Numbered from the stretch's first letter, positions 1-7,407 are shown. The stretch is 7,895 bases of DNA from Dehalococcoidia bacterium (GCA_030627025.1 DAOUSX010000037.1:1-7895); one strand, 5' to 3'. The notes: generated from the sequence alone by a model not told the origin. Program-made: numbers and translations.

Positions 1-2
1 AA

Positions 3-8
3 AGGAGG
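3..8 (+). promoter_or_regulatory. Shine-Dalgarno site of the trpB2-like gene
   Basis: AGGAGG lies seven bases before the ATG at 16, a near-ideal ribosome binding site. It fixes the start of the first gene even though the promoter and any upstream operon partner lie outside the window. Confidence 0.8.
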
Positions 9-15
9 TTAGAAA

Positions 16-1377
16 ATGGAAAGAACAAAATTCACCCTTGACGAAACAGAAATCCCTACTCATTGGTACAACGTCCAGGCTGACTTGCCCAAGCCGCTGC
101 CACCGGTTCTGCACCCAGGTACTGGAAATCCAGTCACTCCTGACGATTTAGCACCCCTATTTCCCATGGAGCTGATCAAGCAAGAGGTGAGCACTGAGCG
201 GTGGATTGAAATACCCGAGGAGGTGCGCGATGTATACCAGCTATGGAGACCGACAACGCTATTTCGGGCGCATAGATTGGAGAAGGCTCTGGATACGCCG
301 GCAAAGATTTTCTACAAATATGAAGGGACAAGCCCTCCCGGCAGCCATAAGCCAAATACCGCCGTAGCCCAGGCATATTACAACAAGCAGGAAGGGATAA
401 AGCGCATCAGCACCGAGACTGGAGCAGGGCAGTGGGGAAGTGCCCTATCCTTTGGTGGCGCCTGCTTCGGCGTTGAGATCACGGTATATATGGTGAGGAT
501 TAGCTATGATCAAAAGCCTTACCGGAGAATAATGATGGAGGTCTGGGGCGCTAAATGCGTGCCCAGCCCGAGTGAGGATACCAAGGCAGGGCGAGATATG
601 CTGGCAAAATGGCCTGATTGTCCTGGCAGCCTGGGTCTTGCCATTAGCGAGGCTGTGGAGGATTGCATGTCCCGCGATGATACTCACTACGCCCTGGGCA
701 GCGTGCTCAACCACGTTCTGCTGCATCAAACTGTCAACGGCTTGGAGGCGAAAAAGCTAATGGAGAAGGCAGATGCCTACCCCGACATCATCGTCGGCTG
801 CATTGGTGGTGGCTCGAACTTCGCCGGGCTATTTTTGCCTTTTGTCAAGGATAAAATTGATGGGACGAGGCCAGACCTGCGTATCATCAATGTAGAGCCT
901 ATGTCTGCTCCCAGCATTACCAAGGGACCATATGCCTATGACTTTGGCGATGTAGCTGGCCTAACTCCCCTGATTAAGATGTATACCCTGGGACACAGTT
1001 TTATTCCCCCTCCAATCCATGCCGGTGGACTGCGCTATCACGGGATGGCACCCATAATTTGCCATCTCCATCAATTAGGTCTTGTTGAAGCCAGAGCTGA
1101 GCACCAGCTTGCTACCTTCGAAGCCGGGATAACTTTTGCCCGCACTGAGGGCATCATCAGTGCTCCAGAGCCATGCCATAATATCAAGGTAGCCATTGAC
1201 GAAGCCTTGAAGTGTCGAGAATCTGGAGAGTCAAAAACCATCCTGATAGCTCACAGCGGTCACGGACATGTTGATATGGCTGCTTATGATGCTTACCTGT
1301 CAGGCAAGCTCCAGGATTATGAGTATCCCGAGGATAAAGTAAAGGAGGCACTGGCTGAGCTACCAAAGGTAGGCTAA
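16..1377 (+). CDS. trpB: TrpB2-like PLP-dependent tryptophan synthase beta chain (stand-alone type)
   Basis: This is a fold-type II PLP enzyme of the TrpB2 branch (COG1350-like). The family condenses indole with serine to make tryptophan in the cytoplasm. Visible landmarks are GSHKPNTA with the expected Schiff-base lysine at K112, ETGAGQWG (134-141) with the catalytic glutamate E134, and the glycine-rich phosphate-binding loop GCIGGGSN (261-268). A late SGHGHVDM segment (414-421) is also present. The N-terminal extension of about 80 residues and the total of 453 aa fit TrpB2 rather than the roughly 400-aa TrpB1. No trpA or other trp gene is seen, so it may act alone, for example in indole salvage; this is inference. 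In the usual RPTPL motif the second proline is replaced by threonine (RPTTL, 78-82). The start is set by a strong SD. The stop lies one base from the stop of the convergent hydrolase gene. The family is clear; the physiological substrate is less certain. Confidence 0.93.
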   Translation: MERTKFTLDETEIPTHWYNVQADLPKPLPPVLHPGTGNPVTPDDLAPLFPMELIKQEVSTERWIEIPEEVRDVYQLWRPTTLFRAHRLEKALDTPAKIFYKYEGTSPPGSHKPNTAVAQAYYNKQEGIKRISTETGAGQWGSALSFGGACFGVEITVYMVRISYDQKPYRRIMMEVWGAKCVPSPSEDTKAGRDMLAKWPDCPGSLGLAISEAVEDCMSRDDTHYALGSVLNHVLLHQTVNGLEAKKLMEKADAYPDIIVGCIGGGSNFAGLFLPFVKDKIDGTRPDLRIINVEPMSAPSITKGPYAYDFGDVAGLTPLIKMYTLGHSFIPPPIHAGGLRYHGMAPIICHLHQLGLVEARAEHQLATFEAGITFARTEGIISAPEPCHNIKVAIDEALKCRESGESKTILIAHSGHGHVDMAAYDAYLSGKLQDYEYPEDKVKEALAELPKVG

Positions 1378-1378
1378 C

Positions 1379-2152
1379 CTATAACACCACCCTCATATCT
1401 TCGTGGCCCAGGTTTACATCAGCTCCCAGCTCCTTGGCTACCTGGGCCACTTCCTGTCCAATTCCCTGCTCATGCAAAATAGCAATATGAATAACGATGA
1501 CCTTTGGCAAATAACCTTTAAGTTGCTTAAACTGGATAAGCTCATCTTTCAGCAGTTGTGGGGTAAGGTGCCCAGCTTTCCTGGCAAAATCTCCCAACAT
1601 ATTTGGAAGGGAAGACTCGCAGACAAGCAAATCTGGAGAAATATGCTCCCAGCAATCAGATAGTCCAGGACCGGTATCACTGGTATAAAACAACTTTTTG
1701 CCCTTGGGGGAGGTAACTTGATAACCAACGGTGGGGGTATTATGTTTTACCGGTAATGCCAAAATTTTGTATCCTTGAATATTTGCTTCCCTATATGGCT
1801 CAATAGTCTCGAACTGAAGTGCGGGCCTTTTTTTAGAGGGATATTCAAGCAGATTAGCGTATATCTTGCCATCAAGAAGGCATGGAATAACAACGTTTAG
1901 AGTTTCAGATAGAGCACAGACTTTAATTTGACCATCCCATAAAGCAGCATTGTAACCAAGAGTGACTAAATCCCGTGTGTGGTCAAAATGATGGTGGGTA
2001 AGCAATACAGCCTTGATTTTTTCTTGCTCGGCTAAAGAAAGGGCAGAGGTAAGTCCACCAGCATCCACAGCTAAAACACCGTCTATTAAGAAAGAAGTTA
2101 ACCGGGTTCCTTTGGCTTCATTGCTATGGGCACCTAAGATTCGTAGTTCCAC
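1379..2152 (-). CDS. MBL-fold metallohydrolase, class II cyclic-nucleotide phosphodiesterase-like
   Basis: This 257-aa metallo-beta-lactamase-fold hydrolase is probably a cytoplasmic phosphodiesterase, since no signal peptide or membrane segment is seen. The di-metal signature THHHFDH gives H53, H55, D57 and H58. Further likely ligands are H137 (VKHN), D159 (TSDTGPG) and H222 (VIHIA). The combination of DAGG near 30, SDTGPG, ESSLPN (179-184) and GHLTP (194-198) resembles the PDE1/CpdP class II cAMP phosphodiesterases (COG5212) and more distantly RNase Z. Cyclic-nucleotide cleavage is therefore the best guess, but it is inferred from motif layout only. The start is GTG with no convincing SD. 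It lies 31 bases downstream of the PadR gene on the same strand, so the two are probably co-transcribed. A run of seven A residues on the coding strand (1828-1834) encodes Lys-Lys-Arg and does not disrupt the frame. Confidence 0.85.
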   Translation of the reverse strand: MELRILGAHSNEAKGTRLTSFLIDGVLAVDAGGLTSALSLAEQEKIKAVLLTHHHFDHTRDLVTLGYNAALWDGQIKVCALSETLNVVIPCLLDGKIYANLLEYPSKKRPALQFETIEPYREANIQGYKILALPVKHNTPTVGYQVTSPKGKKLFYTSDTGPGLSDCWEHISPDLLVCESSLPNMLGDFARKAGHLTPQLLKDELIQFKQLKGYLPKVIVIHIAILHEQGIGQEVAQVAKELGADVNLGHEDMRVVL

Positions 2153-2183
2153 TATTAGTTTGCTTGCGACTGCAAAGATAGCT

Positions 2184-2534
2184 TCAGTAACTTACAACCT
2201 TACTGGTAGCATTATAGAATTGCTGCCATTCGCTTAATCTCTCAGCTAGAATTTGACGCCCTTTTTCAGTTAACTCATAGCATCTCCGCTTTTGCTTCTG
2301 GGTAACCTGCTGCCAGGTGCTCAACACCAACCCTTCATGTTCCAATCGCCGCAATGCTGAATAAATAGTGCTCCCCCTAAATTCAAAGTAACCTTGACTT
2401 CTCTTATCCAACTCTTTAGCAATTTGATAACCGTGTGCCGGCAGTTCATTGATGATGAACAGGAGTAACGGCTCCACAACACCTTTCAGCAATTGCTGTA
2501 CATAAGGTTGAGTCATTTCATAATACTTTACCAC
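2184..2534 (-). CDS. PadR family transcriptional regulator
   Basis: This small winged-helix DNA-binding protein (116 aa) has the typical PadR core. LLKGVVEPLLLFIINEL is helix 1, HGYQIAKELDKRS begins the HTH, and GSTIYSALRRLEHEGLV is the recognition helix. The wing follows (QKQKRRCYELTEKG), and a short C-terminal helix likely serves dimerisation. PadR proteins usually repress adjacent genes and often their own promoter. Here the probable targets are the downstream MBL hydrolase (31-base gap) and possibly the divergent HtrA-like gene; this is inferred from position. The start is uncertain. GTG at 2534 has GAGG just upstream at short spacing, while an in-frame ATG at 2516 (residue 7) would still leave the whole domain intact. 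The effector ligand cannot be read from the sequence. Confidence 0.9.
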   Translation of the reverse strand: MVKYYEMTQPYVQQLLKGVVEPLLLFIINELPAHGYQIAKELDKRSQGYFEFRGSTIYSALRRLEHEGLVLSTWQQVTQKQKRRCYELTEKGRQILAERLSEWQQFYNATSKVVSY

Positions 2535-2605
2535 CTATCCTCAATTAAGTCACCTAATAGGAAAACTTGTCCAAACTGAGCTATGGGAATAAAATTAAGT
2601 TTGTC
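2535..2605. promoter_or_regulatory. divergent padR / htrA-like intergenic region with possible operator elements
   Basis: These 71 bases separate the GTG of the PadR gene from the preferred ATG of the protease gene and must hold the promoters in both directions unless these lie inside coding sequence. CACCTA occurs twice, at 2532-2537 and 2551-2556, 19 bases apart on the same face of the helix. The second copy runs into a perfect 9-base palindrome CCTAATAGG (2553-2561). CCTAT at 2534-2538 also pairs as an inverted repeat with ATAGG at 2557-2561. These are plausible PadR operator half-sites, but this is inference. I see no convincing -35/-10 pair for the minus strand. Confidence 0.35.
2567..2595 (+). 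promoter_or_regulatory. candidate sigma70-type promoter of the htrA-like gene
   Basis: TTGTCC (2567-2572) and TAAAAT (2590-2595) match the -35 and -10 consensus at 4/6 and 5/6 positions with an exact 17-base spacer. Transcription would then begin near 2602, only a few bases before ATG 2606, giving a leaderless or almost leaderless message. No SD precedes that ATG, which is consistent. The prediction is based on consensus alone. Confidence 0.35.
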
Positions 2606-3676
2606 ATGCGCGGTAAATTCAAATACATCTCCCCGTTTCTAGCGACGTTAGCTTTAATTCTGCTGAGCGTAAGCGGCTGCACCGTGCCCGAATCATTCAC
2701 TCCCCCTCCCCCCAGCAATGCCACGGAAACAATTGAGCCCAACTGGACTTTCCCTACCACGGATAATCAATCGAGCACCTTGTTGCCAAACTTTGCCGCT
2801 GTAGTGACAAAGGTGAAACCTGCGGTAGTTTCCGTAACTACAGAGGTAGCTAAAGGCTCTGGATTCGTGATTGACGGAGAGCAGGGATATATCGCTACCA
2901 ATGAGCATGTGGTTGCGAACGCTCAAAATATTGAGGTAACCATGGATAATGGCGAGACATTTTCCGCCAATGTAGTGGGCGAAGATGCGCTGACTGACTT
3001 AGCAGTGATCAAGGTTGACGCCAGCGATTTACCCTACACTCACCTGGGCAATTCCTCCTCACTAGCAATAGGGGAATGGGTGCTGGCTATTGGGAATGCC
3101 TTTGGCATGGGTCTGAGGGTAACCGAAGGAATTGTAAGTGGATCAAACGTCACCATAACCCTATTATCCGGTGAGAAGCTCTATGCCCTGATCGAAACTA
3201 CGGCAGCGATCAATCCTGGTAATAGTGGCGGACCACTGGTGAACATGAAAGGCGAAGTGGTAGGCATTACCAGTGCCAAGATCCTTGGGGCAGAAAACAT
3301 GGGTTACGCCATAAGCAGCAGTAGCGCCAAGCCAATCATTGAAGATTTAATCCGCCAGGGCTATATAATTCGCCCCTGGTTGGGAGTGCATATTCAGACT
3401 CTGGATTGGCTCACCGCCTGGCTCAATAACCTTTCAGTTAGTGAAGGAGTGCTGATTGCAGAAGTAGTTCCCGGTAGCCCAGCGGAGGCCGCTGGATTAA
3501 AGAAGGGAGATGTAATCACCAAGTTCCAGGACAAAGAAATTGACACCGCTCAAGCATTGCAGGAAGCAATACTAGATTGCTATATTGGTGAAAAAGTAGA
3601 GATAACTTTTGTCAGGGGAAGAGTCACCAAGACAACACATGCTGTGCTAAAGCAAAGCCCATCGCCATGGAGCTAG
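2606..3676 (+). CDS. HtrA/DegP-type trypsin-like serine protease with PDZ domain, lipoprotein
   Basis: This secreted, membrane-anchored serine protease belongs to the envelope quality-control family HtrA/DegP/DegS. From ATG 2606 it has 356 aa. It begins with a short basic n-region, a hydrophobic stretch and a lipobox ending in VSGC with C25 as the lipidated residue. A proline-rich linker follows. The protease domain has its catalytic triad at H101 (TNEHVV), D131 (LTDLAVI) and S207 (NPGNSGGP). One PDZ domain (about 257-345) has the carboxylate-binding loop WLGV and the PGSPAEAAGLKKGDVI core. A TTG at 2567 is in frame and would add 13 residues. I prefer the ATG because it gives a normal-length signal peptide and a candidate promoter overlaps the extension. 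The residue before AAINPGNSGG is Thr instead of the usual Asp, a minor variant. The single PDZ domain makes it more like DegS/HtrA-B than two-PDZ DegP. Its TAG stop interlocks with the stop of ileS. Confidence 0.92.
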   Translation: MRGKFKYISPFLATLALILLSVSGCTVPESFTPPPPSNATETIEPNWTFPTTDNQSSTLLPNFAAVVTKVKPAVVSVTTEVAKGSGFVIDGEQGYIATNEHVVANAQNIEVTMDNGETFSANVVGEDALTDLAVIKVDASDLPYTHLGNSSSLAIGEWVLAIGNAFGMGLRVTEGIVSGSNVTITLLSGEKLYALIETTAAINPGNSGGPLVNMKGEVVGITSAKILGAENMGYAISSSSAKPIIEDLIRQGYIIRPWLGVHIQTLDWLTAWLNNLSVSEGVLIAEVVPGSPAEAAGLKKGDVITKFQDKEIDTAQALQEAILDCYIGEKVEITFVRGRVTKTTHAVLKQSPSPWS

Positions 3677-6600
3677 TCAACTTTACTAACGGCCAACAAA
3701 ACATCACTATTTGAAACCCGATGCTTTTCAGCATAAGCACCTTCAGGCGGTAAACCCTCAGTAAGCTCCATAGATAAGGTCTCTTGCTTGATATAGCCAG
3801 CAAAATCCTTCATCACCCTGGTAATATCTTCTTCTCCTTGATAATAGGTAGCAATATGGTCGGCAACATCAAATCCGGCAGCACGACGCATAGTCTGGAT
3901 ATGACGCACGATTTCCCTGCTTGCTCCTTCATCTTCAAGCTGGGGAGATAACCTTGCATCTATAGCTACCCAATATTTTCCATCATTAGCCACAGCATGG
4001 TAAGGCATGTCTTCCGAGAGCGTGTCCTTAACAAACTCCAGTTCCTTAACATTTATCTCATCCATGACATCAGCGGCAGACTTCTGCAAAGCACCCCTTT
4101 CGCTTTCCTGCGTTAATGTAATAATTGCTTTAGCCAATGGTTGCCGCACCTTGATGCCCGCTTTGGCTCGCGCCGCTCTGCCTAGACTGGCTATTTTCAT
4201 TGCTAATCTAACTTCACCGTCTAACCTGTCATCAATTTTAGCTTCATTTGCTAATGGGAAATCAGTCAGATGCACACTTTCGGGAGCTTGCTGATCTGTA
4301 GAACAAATCAGGTTTCGGTAAATTTCCTCAGCAATGAAGGGGACAAGCGGAGCTAACAGCTTCGATAAGGTTACCAGGCACTGGTATAGGGTGTTATAAG
4401 CAGCTAACTTATCAGCATCTTCTTCGCTTTTCCAAAATCGTCGCCTGCCCCTCCTTACATACCAGTTGGAAAGCTCGTCCACAAAATTCCCGGCTCTACG
4501 TGCCGCTGAAGTAAAGTCATAATTATCTGACGCCTTGGTCACATCAGCGATAAGCCGATTGAGCTCCGAGATAATCCAGTTATCCAGGTGAGAAAAAGAC
4601 AGATTCTTTTCCCCCTCCTGAGGAACAAAATGGTCAATATTAGCGTAAAGAACAAAAAAGGAATAGATATTCCACAAAGTAAGCAAATCTCCCCGCATTG
4701 TCTCAGCTACCATTTGCGTGGAAAAACGATGGACGTTTTCTCCGGGCGCTGCGGTAAGTAAGTGCCAACGAAGCACATCAGCACCATAGTTGTCCACCAC
4801 CATCCACGGGTCAACGACATTATTCTTAGACTTGCTCATCTTTTCACCCTGAGCATCCACGATGTGCCCTAAACAGACAACATTCTTGAAACAAGGGCGG
4901 TCGAACAGCAACGTGGATATAGCATGTAAGCTATAAAACCAACCACGGGTTTGGTCAATGGCTTCACAAATAAAATCAGCAGGGAAATTCTGTTCAAATT
5001 GCTCCTTATCCTCAAAAGGATAATGCCATTGGGCTATAGGCATAGCCCCGGAATCAAACCAACAGTCAATTACCTCAGGAACGCGCCGCATTACACCGTT
5101 GCATCCAGGACAAGCAAAAGTGATTTCATCTACATAAGGACGATGCAAATCACTCAAAGCTGTCTGCTGATAGCTGTCAGTTGTCAGTTTTGACCTTGTT
5201 TTTAGTTCCTCAACGCTACCTACGCAGTCAGGATTACCACAGGATTCACATCGCCAGATATTTAACGGCGTCCCCCAATAGCGTTCCCTGGAGATAGCCC
5301 AATCGACGTTGTTTTCCAGCCAATCACCGAACCGACCATACTTGATATACTCAGGATACCAGTTTATCTCATCATTACCACCAGTAAGCCTATCTTTTAC
5401 CGCCGTTGTTTTGATGTACCACGCTTCTTTGGCGTAATAAAGAAGAGGAGATTCACATCGCCAGCAAAATGGGTAGGTATGAACAACTCTGTCACTGCGA
5501 TAGAGCAAACCGCGAGATTTAAGGTTTTCAAGGATAAGAGGGTCGGCGTCTTTCACAAACTTGCCAGCGAAGGGATAGGTGCCCTGTATGATACCCTGCA
5601 AATCAACATAATCTCGCACGAAATCGAGGCCATTATCCTCACCTGCTTCGAAGTCCACCTCGCCAAAAGCCGGTGCACTATGGACGATGCCGGTGCCCTC
5701 GTCCAGGGAGACGAAGTCAGCATCGATGACCGGGAAGGATAAATCCTTGTCCTCTGGCTGAATTTCAAGAGCCACACGCGATGTACCTGCCTCTTCGTAA
5801 TACTGCCTAAACCGTCCCCTTTCTACACCATATTCATGTGGATTGAATAGCGGTTCGTATCTCAACCCTTTTTGCACGCCTGCGATGTCTGCCCCCTTGA
5901 CCCTATCTACCTCACGATAGCCCTCAAACCCTACCTTACCCACAAGGATCGAAGCCATGATAAGGTAGTTATCCTCTCCCTCCATTACTGAATATTCAGC
6001 ATCTGGTGCTACCGCCAGGGCAGTATTCCCAGGGAGTGTCCACGGAGTAGTTGTCCACGCTAACAAGTAGGCGGGCTTGCGCTGGAAGTTACTGAAAAGA
6101 GGCTCAAGGGGTGTCGTCGCCACTGAACTCGGCGTAAGCTTGAACTTTATGTAGACCGAAGGGTCATCAACCTCCTCGTAGCCCAAAGCTACTTCGTGAG
6201 AGCTAAGAGATGTCCCACACCGGGGACAATGCGGCGTTACCTTGTATCCCTGATAAATAAGCCCTTTGTCCCACAGTTGCTTTATCGCCCACCAGCAGGA
6301 TTCAATATAGCCATTATCCAGCGTCATATAGGGATTCTCCATATCCAGCCAATAACCAATACGCTCAGTCATTGCCTCCCATTCCTTGATATACTTGGAA
6401 ACGCTTTCCCGACACTTCTGGTTAAACCGGGCTATCCCATATTCCTCAATTTGAGCCTTGCTGGTAAATCCAAGGGTATTCTCCACCTCCAACTCCACAG
6501 GCAGACCATGGGTATCCCATCCAGCCTTGCGTGGCACGTAATAACCTTTCATCGTTTTATACCGGCAGACAACATCTTTAAATAGACGGGAAAGCACATG

Positions 6601-6771
6601 ATGGATTCCCGGGCTGCCATTAGCGGTAGGTGGACCTTCATAAAAGACGTACCTCCTCGACCCTTCCCTCGTCTCGACACTTTTGTCAAAGATGTTGTGT
6701 TCCCTCCAATAACGGAGAATATCTTTTTCCAGTTGAGGGAAGTCTATTTTGCTATTGACCTTCTTGAACAC
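3673..6771 (-). CDS. ileS: isoleucyl-tRNA synthetase, type 2 (eukaryote-like), with GXHH variant signature
   Basis: This cytoplasmic class I aminoacyl-tRNA synthetase charges tRNA-Ile and proofreads valine; 1032 aa is normal for IleRS2. Order of landmarks: PPTANGSPGIHH (47-58), where the HIGH signature reads G55-I56-H57-H58; GWDTHGLP (84-91); CPRCGT (182-187). The CP1 editing domain follows (about 200-410), with the threonine-rich TTPWTLPGNT (241-250) and GTGIVHSAPAFGEVD (359-373), in which D373 matches the editing aspartate. Next come CWRC (437-440) and CESC/CPGC cysteine pairs, VIDCWFDSG (567-575), intact KMSKS (644-648) and the anticodon-binding domain (WYVRRGRRRFW, 770-780). The start is GTG, with AGGG seven bases upstream inside the end of jag; only three bases separate the genes, so translational coupling is likely. 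No T-box leader is possible directly upstream. Residues 526-538 are encoded by a repeat-like insertion. The function is certain; its antibiotic phenotype is inferred. Confidence 0.97.
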   Translation of the reverse strand: MFKKVNSKIDFPQLEKDILRYWREHNIFDKSVETREGSRRYVFYEGPPTANGSPGIHHVLSRLFKDVVCRYKTMKGYYVPRKAGWDTHGLPVELEVENTLGFTSKAQIEEYGIARFNQKCRESVSKYIKEWEAMTERIGYWLDMENPYMTLDNGYIESCWWAIKQLWDKGLIYQGYKVTPHCPRCGTSLSSHEVALGYEEVDDPSVYIKFKLTPSSVATTPLEPLFSNFQRKPAYLLAWTTTPWTLPGNTALAVAPDAEYSVMEGEDNYLIMASILVGKVGFEGYREVDRVKGADIAGVQKGLRYEPLFNPHEYGVERGRFRQYYEEAGTSRVALEIQPEDKDLSFPVIDADFVSLDEGTGIVHSAPAFGEVDFEAGEDNGLDFVRDYVDLQGIIQGTYPFAGKFVKDADPLILENLKSRGLLYRSDRVVHTYPFCWRCESPLLYYAKEAWYIKTTAVKDRLTGGNDEINWYPEYIKYGRFGDWLENNVDWAISRERYWGTPLNIWRCESCGNPDCVGSVEELKTRSKLTTDSYQQTALSDLHRPYVDEITFACPGCNGVMRRVPEVIDCWFDSGAMPIAQWHYPFEDKEQFEQNFPADFICEAIDQTRGWFYSLHAISTLLFDRPCFKNVVCLGHIVDAQGEKMSKSKNNVVDPWMVVDNYGADVLRWHLLTAAPGENVHRFSTQMVAETMRGDLLTLWNIYSFFVLYANIDHFVPQEGEKNLSFSHLDNWIISELNRLIADVTKASDNYDFTSAARRAGNFVDELSNWYVRRGRRRFWKSEEDADKLAAYNTLYQCLVTLSKLLAPLVPFIAEEIYRNLICSTDQQAPESVHLTDFPLANEAKIDDRLDGEVRLAMKIASLGRAARAKAGIKVRQPLAKAIITLTQESERGALQKSAADVMDEINVKELEFVKDTLSEDMPYHAVANDGKYWVAIDARLSPQLEDEGASREIVRHIQTMRRAAGFDVADHIATYYQGEEDITRVMKDFAGYIKQETLSMELTEGLPPEGAYAEKHRVSNSDVLLAVSKVD
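5158..5194. repeat. short CTGACA/AGCTGTC repeat element embedded in ileS
   Basis: AGCTGTC occurs at 5158-5164 and again at 5172-5178 (14-base period). TGTCAG occurs at 5175-5180 and 5182-5187, with a near copy TGTCTG at 5161-5166. CTGATAGCTGTCAG (5167-5180) is a near-perfect palindrome, with the two mismatches forming one G-U pair in RNA. This resembles a dispersed CTGACAACTGACAGCTATCAG-type repeat that I recall from intergenic regions of several bacterial lineages. Here it codes in frame for ileS residues 526-538 in a linker between the CESC and CPGC cysteine pairs. Its mobile origin is inferred. Confidence 0.45.
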
Positions 6772-6774
6772 AAC

Positions 6775-7407
6775 TTAGCCCTGTTTAGGTGAAATAACTA
6801 CTTTCCTATTCTCACCGACACCTATACTATGAGTTACCACTTCAGGATGCTCAGCCAAGGTGAGGTGGATGATGCGCCGTTCACTAGCAGGCATTGACTC
6901 CAAAGTTATAGCACGCTGTCTTAATTTAACCTGTTCCGCCAAGTGCAACGCTAATTCCTGAAGTGAGCTACGGCGCCGTTCCCTGTATCCACCAACATCG
7001 ATAGAAAATGGCTGCCAACTCTCTAATCGCCCAGCTACTATGAGTTTAACAATGTACTCCAAAGAGGCTATAGTTTGCCCATGACGTCCAATCAAAATAC
7101 CCAAATCATCGCCTGTGATATTAAAAGTCACCGGTATTTGGTCAGGCAGAACTTCAACCTCAGCTGTTACCTCTAATAAATCAAGCAACTTATCCAGAAT
7201 CTCTTTGGCTATCTCAACTAAATCCTCCTCCGGTGGAGGTAAAAGCTTCACCCTGATTACAGCCTCTTCAGCTCCTATACCGAGAATCCCTGACTTCCCT
7301 TCATTAACAACCTGTACTTCAAATTGGCCTCGCTTCATCTCAAGTCGCCTTTCCGCTTCCTCCAGCGCTTCCTCAACCGTGCCTGCAACTATCTCCAGCT
7401 CCTCCAT
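6775..7407 (-). CDS. jag: Jag/KhpB (SpoIIIJ-associated) RNA-binding protein, Jag_N-KH-R3H
   Basis: This 210-aa cytoplasmic RNA-binding protein has the full three-part Jag/KhpB architecture. The Jag_N domain (about 1-52) ends in the typical GKSGILGIGAEEA segment. The KH domain (about 78-140) has its GxxG loop as GRHG (107-110). The R3H domain (about 141-205) carries R177 and H181 in the RxxxH arrangement and ends with a GENRKVVISP strand. In other bacteria Jag/KhpB binds many RNAs and affects cell division, envelope growth or sporulation, and its gene normally follows yidC, as here. The ATG is preceded by a strong SD (GGGGAGG at 7415-7421, seven-base spacing). The gene lies 75 bases downstream of yidC and three bases upstream of ileS, suggesting one transcription unit. 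The start and family are secure; its RNA targets are unknown. Confidence 0.95.
   Translation of the reverse strand: MEELEIVAGTVEEALEEAERRLEMKRGQFEVQVVNEGKSGILGIGAEEAVIRVKLLPPPEEDLVEIAKEILDKLLDLLEVTAEVEVLPDQIPVTFNITGDDLGILIGRHGQTIASLEYIVKLIVAGRLESWQPFSIDVGGYRERRRSSLQELALHLAEQVKLRQRAITLESMPASERRIIHLTLAEHPEVVTHSIGVGENRKVVISPKQG

Noticed and set aside
445..729. Minus-strand open frame opposite the trpB2-like gene
   Set aside because: It lies wholly within a well-conserved gene, has no family resemblance and no ribosome binding site; it is a shadow frame.
1341..1347. AAGGAGG inside the 3' end of the trpB2-like gene as a ribosome binding site
   Set aside because: No start codon follows at a suitable distance on that strand; the bases simply encode Lys-Glu-Ala.
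1828..1834. Seven-A run on the coding strand of the MBL gene as a programmed frameshift site
   Set aside because: The zero-frame phase does not give a proper X XXY YYZ heptamer, and the protein is complete and well conserved on both sides.
6196..6585. 129-codon plus-strand open frame opposite ileS
   Set aside because: It is antisense to conserved IleRS sequence, shows no recognisable domain and is best explained by the coding bias of the true strand.
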